Assembly (NCBI GenBank): GCA_008933995.1
Contig: WARS01000645.1
Coordinates: 620,001 to 684,000 of the forward strand
Direction of reading: 5' to 3'
DNA: 64,000 nucleotides
DNA from: Datnioides undecimradiatus
Lineage: Eukaryota > Chordata > Actinopteri > Lobotiformes > Datnioididae
Position numbers and translations under genes: made by a program. The notes beneath the pieces are model-generated. The model was not told where the DNA came from, searched no databases, and worked only from the letters and a program-made list of their open reading frames with translations. Shown here in pieces: positions 1 through 21,676 of the stretch (positions are counted from its first letter, which is position 1; every line of letters begins with the position of its first letter).

Positions 1-2753
1 TACTTTAACTGGTATTATATGTGTATTGTGATTTTGCTTGTTGTGAAGATGTTTTTGAATGTGCATAGCCCTCCAGAGTGAGTTTCAGCTGCACTTGACG
101 CTCTAACGTGGTCTGCAGTTAAAACATTTATCACATGGTTCATATGAACGCATATGAAAGGTGTGCTAAAACCAACTACGCCTGATTGCTCGATAGCAAT
201 AAAAGGTATCTAGGTTTTGTTACTATTATAGTCATCGCTGCTTTTTATTTTTTAATGTGTTTATTTACCTGTTACCATGGTTACGAGCTATTGCCAGTCG
301 GGGCATGTTGCTGGTTTGATCTCATGCTAAGGCATCTCAGAAATCATCACTGATAGCTCCAAACATTTCAGCCATATTTTGTCCGCCACTTGATACAATT
401 CCATTGGCGCCGAAACTATCACATCGTTGACAGTACCGAGAAGCAACTCTATCTCCAGCTTGTCCAGTGTCACTCATGGGCCAGCCGCCGAGCAAATAAA
501 CACAAAACCTTTAGATCACTTTGAAGCGTCTTCGTATTGCCAAGTGAGGCAGACACTATTAAACCCATGTATCAGATACTGAAATGTATTGCTTATTGCT
601 TATAAAGACTTGTCAGAAATGTAATCTTGAAAAAAAAAACTAGTCTAGCCTGTAGGTATTGCAGTTGGGTCATTTTCATAGGGTGGTTGGGTGTGTTGGG
701 GGTTTAAATTTAACTCCAGGTTGTGAGTTGAGTTTCTCAGAAAAAGGTTGGCAGGAGAATGGCAGCCGTGTTAGATATCTTGTCTGGGAGAAAGGTTACA
801 CTTCCAAGGTGTGCGATGGCAGCGCTGCGTGTCTTGATCTCTATTTAGGGAAACTCTGGTGTTCCATCTCAGAGTTCACTGCTTCTGAGAAAACCCCCCT
901 CCCGCTTTGCAGTTCCAATAATGTCTTCCAGATGACCAGTTGTCCTACATGGAGTTTTGTGTGTTCTGTGGTTAGAGGGACTTCAGTAAGCCAGTTTCTT
1001 CACACGCAACATGCCAGCCTGTGTGCTTCGCTGGCCAAAGAGGATGTGGATTTGAATGAAGTGGCTCATTATTTGCCTGATTAAATGCTTTCTGGTGGAA
1101 GAGGGCAGTTCTGTGGTAATGACTAGGGTGCATGCATCAATGGGGACCACGAGATTCTTACTTTAATGCCAGATTCAAAAAATTTGTAATAATTTTTAAG
1201 GTAGAAAGAAAGAAAAATACGGTAACCAGAAAGGGTTCTATTCATAGTTTCTCTGCATTTTGAAACTGCAGACTCGGTGTTGAACAGTTGAGCCTTTCAG
1301 AAAAGCACCATTTCAAAATACACCTTTGCAAATCCAAATAAAACCCATGCCAAACCCTTCATCCTTTCATGTCCACACCTGGATGTAAAGTTCTAAAGGA
1401 AAAATGAGGGAAAAAAGTCAGACCTGGCTTACCTCATATCGCAGGGTATTTGCTTAGTTTCTTGGTCCACCAAACCCCAACCTGAGTGCTCCGCACCTCC
1501 CGTTCTTGAATCAGTCTGTTGTAAATACTCACCTTGAAGGCAGTCCTTCGGTCTAGTACCTGCTCCCTTTGAAGTTCTGAGTAGTTTCTAAATCATGCAC
1601 CTCATCAGGCTGTTGCATGGCACAGATGAATTGCGGCCATTTAATGCCACATGAACATATATTGCAACTGCTGTTGACAAGCTGACCATTTAATTTTTGA
1701 AATGACCCCATTAACTGTCCTTTTTCACCAGATTTTCTTCCTGTTGAGTTTGCTGGTGGGACATGATATGCAACTTACTTGCGTTGTGTTCAAAATAAAC
1801 CTGTTCATTGTCACCACACACTTCAGAAAGAAATGGGCCAAGTGAAATCCCCTTCAGAGCTCTTGTGTTATCATAAAAGCCAGACAGACGAGACAATAGA
1901 TTCTCTCAGTCGTGATTATGTCTCCATTCAGACAAAGCAGTCCTGTACTTTCACGCCACAGAAGCTATTTATACATTTTGCACGGTTCTCTGGTGTGGAG
2001 ATAGGACCTGTATTTCCTCTGGTATTGCTTAAAATAAGGCCATAATTATTCTTTCATTGGTGTTCCCAGTCATTGATCAAAGGAATGATTTAAAATGTAC
2101 TGTGAAAGTTGTGCAGGATTTGATGATTATAATACGTTTTTCAACTGAAAGTATTACAGCTTCATGACTGCTAGGACTTGCTGCTTTTCTTCATCTTAAG
2201 TGATGATAAACTGAATATCTTCTGTGTTTATTTGCAAAACAAGCAGTTGAACAACATCACTGTAAATTTTAGGAAATAGTGATTCTGACACTTTCACTCT
2301 TTCCTGACATATTAAACCAAAATAGTGCACAATCTATCCCGACAATAATCTTTAAACTTGATCCTAATGAAATTGTTGCCCTGCTGCTTTGTACTTTATA
2401 ACATTTATGTCGTGCTAATACTTTCTGTAGACTATAATGCCTCATATAGGCTGGGATTACTCTTGTGTGGTAAATACACTGCTTTCCCATGCAAGGTCAT
2501 CAGTTTCAGATGGGAGAACCTGTTATGGCTGCATCATTTGGTTGCAGACAAACTGTGTTTGAGTTTCCCCACCAGTTTGTGCTATTTCCATTGTCTAACA
2601 GAGGTTTTAGTCGCTCTCACTGGGTAGATTGGTAACTTGTTCAGTGTGTGCATCATAAGAACAAACATTTACCCATTGAAGAATTGGCAGGAAGCACACT
2701 TTACTCCTTCAAAAAAATCGCCTGTGTTGACAGTCTGTTGTTATCTCCTGCAG
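1..2753 (+). other. pik3r1: pik3r1 p85alpha intron (upstream end outside window)
   Basis: No exon is recognisable here. The reading frame entering at 2754 requires an upstream exon ending with one base of a split codon, so this stretch is intron of the p85alpha transcript. Open frames such as the 141-codon one at 659-1084 have no family resemblance and no splice context. The sequence is AT-rich and otherwise unremarkable. Confidence 0.7.
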
Positions 2754-11543
<8,790 letters not shown>

Positions 11544-11690
11544 GGACCCTGATGTATCCGACATGGACACAAGATGAAAAGGCCTCATGTGGGAGTTGGA
11601 GATACACTTCCTCGGACTCTGTGATTTAAAAAAAACAACAACAAATGGAGGCTCAGTTTGCCTAACTCAGACTTCGGAGAAAAGAGATGC

Positions 11691-11696
11691 AATAAA
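11691..11696 (+). terminator. pik3r1: Proximal poly(A) signal AATAAA of pik3r1 (candidate)
   Basis: Canonical hexamer 148 bases after the stop codon. It would produce a very short 3' UTR if used. Confidence 0.4.
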
Positions 11697-12018
11697 GCCT
11701 GAAACAGTTCAGTGACTTTGCCTGACCACGAGCCTGAGGCGAGTCTGAATGTAGATTTCTTTCTCTTTTGCTTTTTGTGGGAGCACAGAATCAAGCGGAA
11801 ACTGCTGAGCTCTCCCACAGCAGAGGACATTTGAGGCCTTTTCCTAATGGTGCTTGTTCTTTTTTCAAAGCTTTACCAGCCGGGAATGTCTAATCGCAGC
11901 AGATAAACTCTTCAGATGGAACTGTACCCACCGGCCACAACTTCCACTTTTGTTTTTGTTTTCCTTTCACGTCATCTGCGTGTGTTTCTGCACAAGTGTT
12001 TCTGTGTATATGGTAGTG

Positions 12019-12057
12019 AGTGTGTGTGTGTGTGTGTGTGCGCGTGCGTGCGTGCGA
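12019..12057. repeat. (GT)n/(GCGT)n microsatellite
   Basis: GT run passing into GCGT units, within the presumed pik3r1 3' UTR. Confidence 0.93.
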
Positions 12058-14288
12058 TTGTCCATGTGACCAAAACTCATAGAATCAGGAAACTGTGTGA
12101 CGAGGGGGGGTGGGATGGGTGATGGCGGTAGGGAGCTGTGCAACACATTTGCTTGTGTTAACTGTTCAGTAGCAGACCATGAGTCGGCTGATAAATGTAG
12201 CAAAATGGCACTTTTTAAACAAAGTTTAATTTTTTTGAAAAAGACTCCTATGGACTTTGATCAGACGAGCGGAGAGGGCGAGATGTCTGCGCCCTGTCTT
12301 CTTACTGTTGAGCATTATAGTACAGAAGTAAACTTGATCTTTACTGTGGGCAGGTGAAACTATGAATGGACTCACTATTTCATGTACATATGTGAAAAAT
12401 GTGCAAAGTCATGAATCAAAGTGCACCATACCAAAAAAGGATCAGTCTCTGTTTAGTTATATTCTGATCTGCTATGCAATTCTTTCTCCATTATTTCTTC
12501 AGAAATTGTGTTTTTATTCTGTTGCAACCCACAATATAAGCTTGTTTTATTGCTTGAAAAGTATCTTTTCCTGTGTAAATATCCAAGAGGATATTTTGTG
12601 TCAAAATGCCAAGATACAGTAAAGAAACTGCTTATTATTTTTTAAAGATGAAAATAGCAACATACACTTTATTATAAATTACTTTAACAACTGGTATAAA
12701 GATGGAAAAGATGAGTATTTTATTAGTCTTTTTTTTTTTCGCTTCAAACTAATGTTCTTCTCAGGCAGAGCCTTTTGAGTATTTGAGCTGCTTCAGTACT
12801 ATTTCTTACCGAGTTAAGCCGACATGCAGTTCTTTGTTGAGACGGACAAAGACAGTTCGAGCACTCAGAGAATGGGATGATGGGATTGTACAACCCTTAT
12901 CAACCATCACCATGAAAACAAACAGTATAGATTTATTTTGTTATAAAATATATATGTTCCCACATGAGAATATATCAAAGCAGACTGGTGTTTTCAGCCG
13001 ATGGATATTGTTATTAAAAGATCGATATACATTGTCCACTTAGTATTTTTCTGTATCAGAAAATCACTGTGTTTACATAGGTGGATCAGCTCATTTCAGA
13101 TCTGTCTGTAATTTCATATCTCAAACAAGGACAACGTGTGCCAGTTGAATCCTTGACAGTGAAATATTCAGCCACAGCTCAGCTTCGTTTTCTTTCCCCA
13201 TCTTTCATTCTTAGCTTTTGCAGGTCCACAATTCAGGCAGTTGGTAAACATTTAAACCCAGTGTATTAAAAAACATTGTAAGTGAAGCTTTTCAGCACAT
13301 CAAGCAATCAGATCTACCAATTTGGCCCCTTCATTAAGTCTGATTATGAAATTAGTTCACTCAACATGACAAAAACATCTGCCATGATTAATGTGTGTAT
13401 TTTACAATCCTAGAGCTACCTGCTATTAAATTATTTAGATATGGTACTTTAATGCCCATGCCCCAAAAAACAGTGTACTCATGGCCAGCACAGCTGTTGA
13501 GTTGAACCTGTTTGATATATCTTTGTGTAACAAATTAGTTGTAAAAACCTTTAACCCCAATTTCATTTTGATTATTGCTTTTAGTTTCACCAACTTGCCA
13601 ATTTAAGTCTTATTTTCTCTCCACCTTTGGCGCGATGAGGTCTTCATTTGCAGAAACAACGGCAAAGCCTCAACTTCCTGTCAGAAGCATTTGAAATTGT
13701 CTGTATGGTGAGAAGTGCTGTGTGAAATACGACCACTGAAGACGTTTTTCCAGCACAGAAACACTGAATCATTAGTTTTTTTGCATATTCCTCTCAGTCC
13801 CATCAGAGCAGAACTGTTGTACAGCTCGAACAAGCTACTGTACACATGACCGAGTTCATAGTGTAAAATATGTTTGTTTTTTTTGTTTTTTTTAGATGTA
13901 TTTGACCAGATTACTCATCCAAGATTTAAATTTTTAGTGTATTGATAGTAACTGTCATTTATCTTAGGTTTTATTGGTTCTTTCAAAGCCGTGAGGAGAT
14001 GTCATGGATATTAGATCTGTCATATCTGACATTTATTTTACTAGAAGAAGTCTGATTTTATTTACTTCTCCAACAGCTGCTGGCATCCTTCATTTTTTTT
14101 TATAGTTCTTGGACAACACGCACCATTATTTTCTTGCCCCAGTTCTGGGTTGTATGATTGTGTTAGATGTCTTTTTTTAATTTGAAGCTCATCTTTTTGT
14201 GGGTGTCCCCAGACCTGATGATTGGATTGAGATTGACCAGTGTTTCCCAGTTTTGCTTCAAATCTGTATTGGGCTTTGTTAAAAAGGA

Positions 14289-14294
14289 AATAAA
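14289..14294 (+). terminator. pik3r1: Distal poly(A) signal AATAAA of pik3r1 (candidate)
   Basis: Canonical hexamer followed within 45 bases by a T-rich tract. It would give a 3' UTR of about 2.75 kb. A second copy lies at 14387-14392. Confidence 0.4.
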
Positions 14295-14544
14295 ACACTT
14301 CTTTTTAAGAAACAAGTCTTGTTTTTCTCTTATTATTGCTGTAAACGTGATGTCTCGTACATTTCCAGCCACGTTGGAGGTCCCAAAATAAAAGGTCCCA
14401 TCACAACTTTCCAGGGACCCATGTGATGTCTTCAATTTGAATGACCAACAGTCCAAAACTCAAATATGTTCATCCTACCATCATCAAAGAAGGGAACAAA
14501 TCTTCATGTATGTACATGCAAAACATTTCCAACAGCCGCAGCTG

Positions 14545-14745
14545 AACATCATGTTAAGTGCTAATTAGCAGATGTTAGCATGCAAACATGCTAAACTAAC
14601 ATGGTTAACAAGGTAAATATTAGCAACAGCAGCATGGAAGTCTTCTCACTGTGAGAATGTTAGTAGGTTGACATCTGTGCAGCACTGAGTCAAAATTCAG
14701 CCTCAGAGAGCTGTTGGTCTGGCTCTGGATATGGATCTGGATATA
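14545..14745. repeat. Fragment of percomorph 'tagcatgctaacatg' interspersed repeat
   Basis: Contains gttagcatgcaaacatgcta and, 120 bases on, cagcctcagagagctgttgg, both hallmarks of a repeat common in percomorph fish. Recognised from memory of the family; it needs a repeat library search to name it. Confidence 0.6.
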
Positions 14746-17700
14746 AGTGTGTTCTTTGCTGAATGTTAACATGAAAAACTAAACTTCCTGCTTGTAAGAT
14801 ATGAATCATCACGCAAGTTTAACTCTTGCAACCAGCAGACCGGAGTATTACAGTATCACTGGCGCACAAACCAGTTTTCTGGATGACAGCTAGGAGCTTT
14901 CACCTCGTTTTGTTAAACACCTTTGATGTTTGAAAGGTTTGAACTTGGTGGACGTGACTGTCAGATATCAGATGTCGATAAGCAACAAAACTGGAACACA
15001 ATGTCAGCTCGGAAAGTTTTCACCAGATTCAATCCACTCATTTCTCTTTCTGTTTCACAAGAAACCTCCTCCAGTGTGCAGTGAGTGGAAAGTGGTGCAC
15101 TTATTCGACAGCTGCAACTCATTATAATGTTTGTGCAATATATAGATTAAACTACTAATAAGCAACAACATTAAAACACTGCATGCATTAGAAAAATGAA
15201 TCCTGAAATACTTTACATCTTAAATAAGTATTATACATAAATAGTCACATAAGTAATATATAAATAAACACTTTAATGATGCATTCTTACACTGTGATTC
15301 TTTTACTGGTAAGTTAATAATCTGGCTACTGCATTCACAACAACTCATCTGACTGTCCTGCGATGCCTTTTTGGTCCAGTGATTTTTTAGTATTTTAATC
15401 GCTTAAGCATATTTTATCATTTCAATTTGCAATCTGTTCCCTAAAATAGCTCTCAAATATAAACACATCTCAAATTAGATAATGCACGAGATCATACATT
15501 TAGCAAATATTACATATTTATCACTGAATTGTATAAACATAAAGTTAGTTATTGTCAATAATGATAATGAGTAACTAATTCCACATAAACATTCCCATGA
15601 GTGTGCAGTGATTTCCTTCATGTTAAACAAATGGTAATGAGGAGACGACTTATTGATACTTCACACTGCAGTAAATCATACATTCATAAATGATGGCTGT
15701 AGCAGTAGTACAGGAAGCTTAAACTATATTGTAGTTCTAGAAAGCAACATAAAACCATTTACACTGTAACTGACACTCAGTACACTGTAACAGTAGCACA
15801 AAGGAAATTCAATGAATTTCTTTCAATTTTCCACCACTGCCATAAGGTCACAAGTAAGTAAGACATTTAGTTCAGAGGGAAAACATACATTTGTGAAATA
15901 CGGCGCATTTTTACTGATAAAACTACACAGAACTATATAAATTGGTCAGAATAAGCTTGAACTTGTCCAACAGTAAACATAGTGTGGTAGCAGGTAGCAG
16001 TGAATCAATTTTCTGCATTACTTCCCGCTGGGTAGTGTGACACGTAAACAAAGAAACCGCACCATCTCTTGTTTCTGATGAAAAGTGATTTCCAGTGTGG
16101 ACAAGTAACAAGTAGCACAGCCACTGCTATGAACGTTTCAAAAGGTGAGGCGTCAGCGTGACACAGTGTAAGTGGCCCTTCTGCGTTATTGCAGGCTACT
16201 TCAGCAGATTGCGGGCGGTGACGTTAATGGTGCCCCTACAACTGTGATTAATGGTCATAATCTGCAGAGAATATTTAATGACAGGGATTTGAAATAGCTC
16301 AGGGTTTACACGAGGACAGACAGAGCGAGTTGAAGATACAGCAAATCATAAATGAAAATGTTACAGTTTATATAAGCTAGCTTGCTTGAGGCAGCTACAG
16401 TAAAATACTGCTGCTCCTTGTCTTAGATACACTCAGAATTCAGATTGTGGTAGATGTAAAAATAGTTTTTCTTCATAGTTTCAACTCCACTCTTGTGTCC
16501 CTGGGTCTTTAAGAGGAGGAATTCTTCTTCTTTTTAGGTCAGATGCATGGCGGACTGTAATGTAGCCACACTGGTTACAGAGCTGTAAAGGATGAGGTTT
16601 AAAGATAAGGCAATGGGTTCAGACGGCTTATCTTAGACAACCCTGATAGAGGGAGCAGAGGCTCTGGCATTGCACAGCACTCTGTGAATATTTAACAGAT
16701 ATATCTGAAGCACTGATGAGCGCCTCTCAGAAAGGGATCTCAGGGAAGCAATTTGGGACCAAACTCCATCAATTATTGCCCCGTATTAACAAACTTGTCG
16801 TGATCTGATATGAATGTTTCGTGTTTAATCCAAACACAGAATGATTATTATCTTTTTAGCCACTGTAGTGCCACTTTATAGAAGTATTTCAGCAAAATGC
16901 CACATTTCCTGTAAGTCAGCAGGGCTTTTTGTGTCAAGTAGGTTTTTCATTATGATATTTCTCCATCAAAAAAATAAAAATAATCTCTCTCATTCTTCAT
17001 AATGTTGCATTGATGATGATGTTTCAGTGAAAACAGAAAAAGGTTAATTGTCAATCCTTTTAGGTAAGAAACTGTCAAATGCGTGTGAATCCACAGGGCG
17101 GCTCAAATCTGGAAATTGATATGTTCCCCTGGAGGCAGAGTTATCTTGATAACTTTGATGAGTCACACAACAGGAACCACCTTCAATCTGTAACATGGAA
17201 CGATCTACAAAGAGACACGTTCTGCATGTAACGCAGCAAAGATAACTCACGAAACCTGCTTCCCAGAATAGGAGCGAGTAACCTTTAAGTAAAGACTTTA
17301 GCTTCGACTGAAGGCAATTACATCCGTCCACAGTCTAGTGTTCTAAAAATACATGTGGGGCAGACTCAGACACTGGGGCATTAAAACAAGAGGCAGAGTG
17401 TGTGTCTAACACTGGGCCATTGACAACACATGGGTCACACTGGGAAACCTCCAGGTGTGCAGCTGTATGAATACTTGAACCCTGAGAGAAACAGTGATTA
17501 GTCACACTGTAAACGACCTCGGCCTCCACACCTACAGCATGTCTCAAATGAAAAAGAAAAAAAAGTCAGCTTTAGGACCCAGTCACATGCTGCTGAGTGC
17601 ATCACTCCCTGTGGCTGCAGCCCTGCAGAAGTGTGCACACAGTAAATACTGTTAATCAATAATCGAGGCCATTATCCTGACTAAGCCGCTCTTGCCTGGG

Positions 17701-19315
17701 CGATATGTGGTGTCTGGCAGATATGAAGGCATATTGTCTATCTAGATTGCAATAATTTTAACTGACGATAGAAGTGACTGCAGTTCCTTGAACTTGAGCA
17801 GATGGGTCAAAAGCTCAGTGTGAGTCGGTGCAACAGTTCTTAAAAAAATGTAACTACAATAAATTACTAAAGAAGTTAGTTACCTAAGTAGTTAGTTAGT
17901 TACTTTGGAGAATTTAAATCTAAAAGTAAAAAGTAGGTCATTTGAAATGGAAATGGTGGATCTAACAGCTTTAGAGTACACAATAACTTAAATTTAATGT
18001 AAACAATTAATTCCATCTCTTTATATGCTGCTTTGCATGAATACAACTGAATTCTAATTATAAATATACATCACCTTTTTAAGTGAAGCCTCACTGGAAT
18101 CAGGAAAGACACAGATCTCAGATATAAATGACCAAATACTTAATTTACAGCACCTCTGTAACAGACACAATTTAAAGCAGTTTTTGGACACATGTTGCTA
18201 CACAACACAGCAGTGGCCAGGGGAGAATTGCAGTAAGTGAGCTTGTTTTTGTTCACACAAAACCCTTTAATTGGAAAGTAAAGGTAAATATTGCTTTCAT
18301 ACCTGTTTGAAAGGCCTACAACATACAAAATGTTTGTTTAAAGACCCTGAAAACATAATATGCTATGAGTGACATGATCCTCCCTTAACACACAGTTTGC
18401 TGGCCAAAGTTATAACAGGTTTTGTTATTTCTGCATTTTTCTCTCTGTGCTCTTTTAGTTTAAAGTGTGTGGTGCAAAGTTGGGAAAAAGGGATGTCACC
18501 AATCAGGATTTCACAACATCTGAATGAGATAACTGTCGACAGCTGGTGGGTTTAGTGGTCACTTTTCTATCGAATCTGATCAAACTATAGCCATAGCCCA
18601 CTGTTTGTTTTGCTTTACTTTCCTTTTGCTTGTTTGAAAATCTAAAGTTCTAGAGAAATACTGTGATTTGAAGTTAATCTTTCAGGGACTTTAAACTCCA
18701 AATGGCTCCAGACCAAGTGGAATCTATATAAATCTATAATGCTATCTCCGGACTATGTTCAAAGATAATGCTTGGGGGCGATTATCTAATTGCTAATGTG
18801 TAATATGGGTCTCTTAATAATTAACGAGGCAGGGTCCAGCCCAGCTGCAATGACATCAGCTCTGATTAGTAAAAGTGTGCAGATGGAAGTCAAAGTGCTG
18901 CAGCAGCCAGACCATAAACTCTGATTCCATTAGGGCTTGATTTATTGATTTCATAACAAGTCTGGCAGGTAACAGCACAAACAACAGGAACAACAGAGTC
19001 TCTGCTGCCTTACAAACAAACATGGCAGATTCAGATATAGTAATATATTAACAACTCTGTCAAAGACAATAAGTACTTTTATAATGACTCCCACCCCTCA
19101 CTTGTTAGGGCTTGTCCCCTCTTCAAAGCTGCACCCAAAGCTATAAAAAATGAATTACACTCAATGCTTAATGTCACTTATCTTCCCTTGTGGTATGTGT
19201 CAGAAGTTGGCCCAATCATAAAATGCTCTGAGTCTGTAATTTCATGATTGTATGACATGATCTCAGTAAACAATTGAATACGAGCTAGACGATGTAGTGG
19301 AAGTTAGGCTTTTAA

Positions 19316-19345
19316 AGCCAATTACAGCTGAGGCTGATGGGAATG
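19316..19345. repeat. Short fragment of the same percomorph repeat
   Basis: The stretch cagctgaggctgatgggaat followed by gtcatta is characteristic of that repeat's interior. Only about 30 bases are convincing. Confidence 0.45.
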
Positions 19346-20916
19346 TCATTAGCTTTATAGATTATATAAACCGGAGGATTTACGTGACCCAGGCACTGGA
19401 TGAAAAACATGTTAAGTTCATGGTGGCAGGCAGGAAGGTAACACACACACAGGACACAAGACCAACTGAATACAATTAAACTACAAATAACAAAAGAGCA
19501 AACAACAGAAAAGCTTGGTCATGTGACCCAGGGGCTTCATCATGTAGTCTTGGATTGGTAATAATACATTTGTATGTTTATTTAAAATGTGAAATTATAA
19601 ATGTGTGAGTATATTTCTTAATATACCATCTACACCTACAGAGTGATGAATTTCTCTTCTGACCCATAAAAACGCATTTGAGCTCTCAGGCTTTGAGCTC
19701 ATGGCGTGCTCAGTCAAGATGATGGAAACTGTCATTATGTTGTAACCTCGCTCAACTGTCACAGATAAACTGACCTGATGGTAAATGAGAAACACTATTT
19801 TCTCCTTCATAATGGCGCCCTTGAACAAGACATGTGAGCCACAAACTGCTCCTCGGAGGCCGGCGTTAGAGGACTGCGGTTTGAGCAGTTTCAAAGAGGA
19901 AATATGTGGAGGAGGACAGCGCTGAGAGACAGAGTGCTCGCCAGCTGACTATTAGCCTTCAGTTTTCTCCTCTTTACTGTACCTCACTACAAATCCTATT
20001 AGGACTCACTGCCACTCAGTTCTTGGGCATTTTGTTTTTATTCTTAATGAAATTCTTTCTGGTCTTTATGTTCACGCCATCTCACCAAATACTATTTTCA
20101 ACTGAACTGTTGAACTCTGACATTTGAACTAATCTATTTCAGGCCTATTTCACAGCTTCCATTTTAATCAGAGACTGATTTGAGTCTCAATTCAGAACAT
20201 AAGTAAAGTCTATCAGCACCCAGCATAATACAAATATAAGTACCTTAAAGAATAATTTATCAAAAGTGGAGTTAAGCAGTTAAGAATGAGCTGCATAAAA
20301 CCTGTCAGCACCACACGGACCCTCTGAGAAAAAAGAAACAGAGCACTTATCAAAAATGGACACCTCACTGGAATGACAGCTGATCAAATCTATGTTTAGC
20401 TATCACAACACAGATGGGGATTTATAAACATTTCAAATGTCAAAGGCCACGGAGGGGCTGACCTCTGGGTTTGAATGCCCGGGGATTCATTGTGATGCTA
20501 ATCCTGTTTTATCCAGTCGGACCCTAAAATAAACCGAGCACTCTGAAGAATGAGCCATAATCCCCGTCACCGAGCCCGTGTGCTCCTGTTCTGAGCTGGG
20601 ATGTTATGTCACAGAGCTGCAGAGCTAAAACCATCACTGAATGAAGGAGAATAATGGGAACATGAGCAGATACAACGGATATCATAAAAAGGATTTTCAG
20701 AGTTGATTTGAAATGTTTTTTCACAACATATAAACAAGACAATTGCATGCCTATTGCAGGGTTAAAGTATTTATGTACACAAACCTTCAGGAGCTGGAAT
20801 TGACATACATGAACAAACAAACATTGAATGATGGAGATTAAGGATCATCTTCCTTCAGTGTGAGTGTACTAAAGGAATTGTGAACTACAATACAGTTATT
20901 TGCTTTCTTGTGGAGA

Positions 20917-21352
20917 AATCGATAAAAATATTGCTCTCATGTCTGTGTAAAACAGAAAGCCACAGCCAGCAGCAGGTTAACTTAGCTTAGCATAAAGACA
21001 CGAAATTGGGGGAAACAACAGATTCTGTTTAAAAATAAATAAAACATCTAAAGCTCTCTAACACGTTATACCTTGTTAAATCTGATCTGTTGTGGTTGCA
21101 CAGGGGTGATGTGCTGGATAATTTTTTGGTGGGAGCAGTGACTAAAATTACAAATTGTTGTTTTTACAGATATAAGACATAAGACATGTTAATTAGAGAA
21201 CTTTAAAGGTGCTAATAGATGGATTTCTTTTTCACCTTTAAGAGGTTAAAAAAGAGGTTTCCCACTGTTTCCAGGCTTTATGCTAAGCTAAGATGACTGG
21301 CTACTGGCTTCAAATTGACCACACATGAGAGAGATGCTGATATTCTCATCAA
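20917..21352. mobile_element. Foldback (long terminal inverted repeat) element, non-coding
   Basis: The left arm (about 20917-21013, with tattgctctcatgt, ccacagccagcagcagg and cttagcttagcataaag) is the imperfect reverse complement of the right arm (about 21256-21352, with ctttatgctaagctaag, tgactggctactgg and acatgagagagatgctgata). This gives inverted arms of about 95 bases around a 240-base AT-rich centre with no open frame. It looks like an old non-autonomous DNA element of MITE or foldback type. Target-site duplications were not resolved. Confidence 0.65.
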
Positions 21353-21463
21353 ACACATAATGCAGAATGCAAAAATTTTGATTTTTTTTTTTTCAGAAAA
21401 TTGGATGACATGTTTAGTTCAAAAAGTAATCTAGCAAAGTAGAGTAAGACACATCTTAAAGTT

Positions 21464-21676
21464 AGCAAACAAGCTTTTTAATCAGGATTTCCCCTACTTT
21501 TGCAATCCTATAGACATACATGACTTGTACTATACATTCACTAATGTATATACTGATGGAATTTGTCAGATTTTGCTTTAAGGAGCTTTGAACCCAAAAT
21601 GCCCCAATTCCAGATGGCAACTTGATGAGGTAAAGAAATTGGGGTTGTGATCTCTGTAGTATGTAGGACTGAAACG
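21464..21676. repeat. Dispersed repeat, copy A
   Basis: Aligns by eye over more than 200 bases with 28671-28893. Both contain agacatacatgactt, tactgatggaatttgt (or tacactgatggaatttgt), gagctttgaac, cagatggcaacttgatgagg and gtgatctctgtag in the same order and spacing. It lies just right of the foldback element. Confidence 0.8.

Larger units (their letters stand above)
11544..14310 (+). other. pik3r1: Probable pik3r1 3' UTR (end uncertain)
   Basis: AT-rich, U-rich sequence without coding features follows the stop codon. AATAAA occurs at 11691-11696, 14289-14294 and 14387-14392. The second is followed by a T-rich tract at 14315-14335 that could serve as the downstream element. Two matches to the Pumilio consensus UGUANAUA lie at 12383-12390 and 12574-12581, in keeping with a long regulated 3' UTR. 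Human PIK3R1 also has a long 3' UTR. Which poly(A) site is used cannot be told from the sequence. Confidence 0.5.

Noticed and set aside
659..1084. 141-codon open frame on the + strand
   Set aside because: No family resemblance, no splice context and it lies in a pik3r1 intron; composition looks random.
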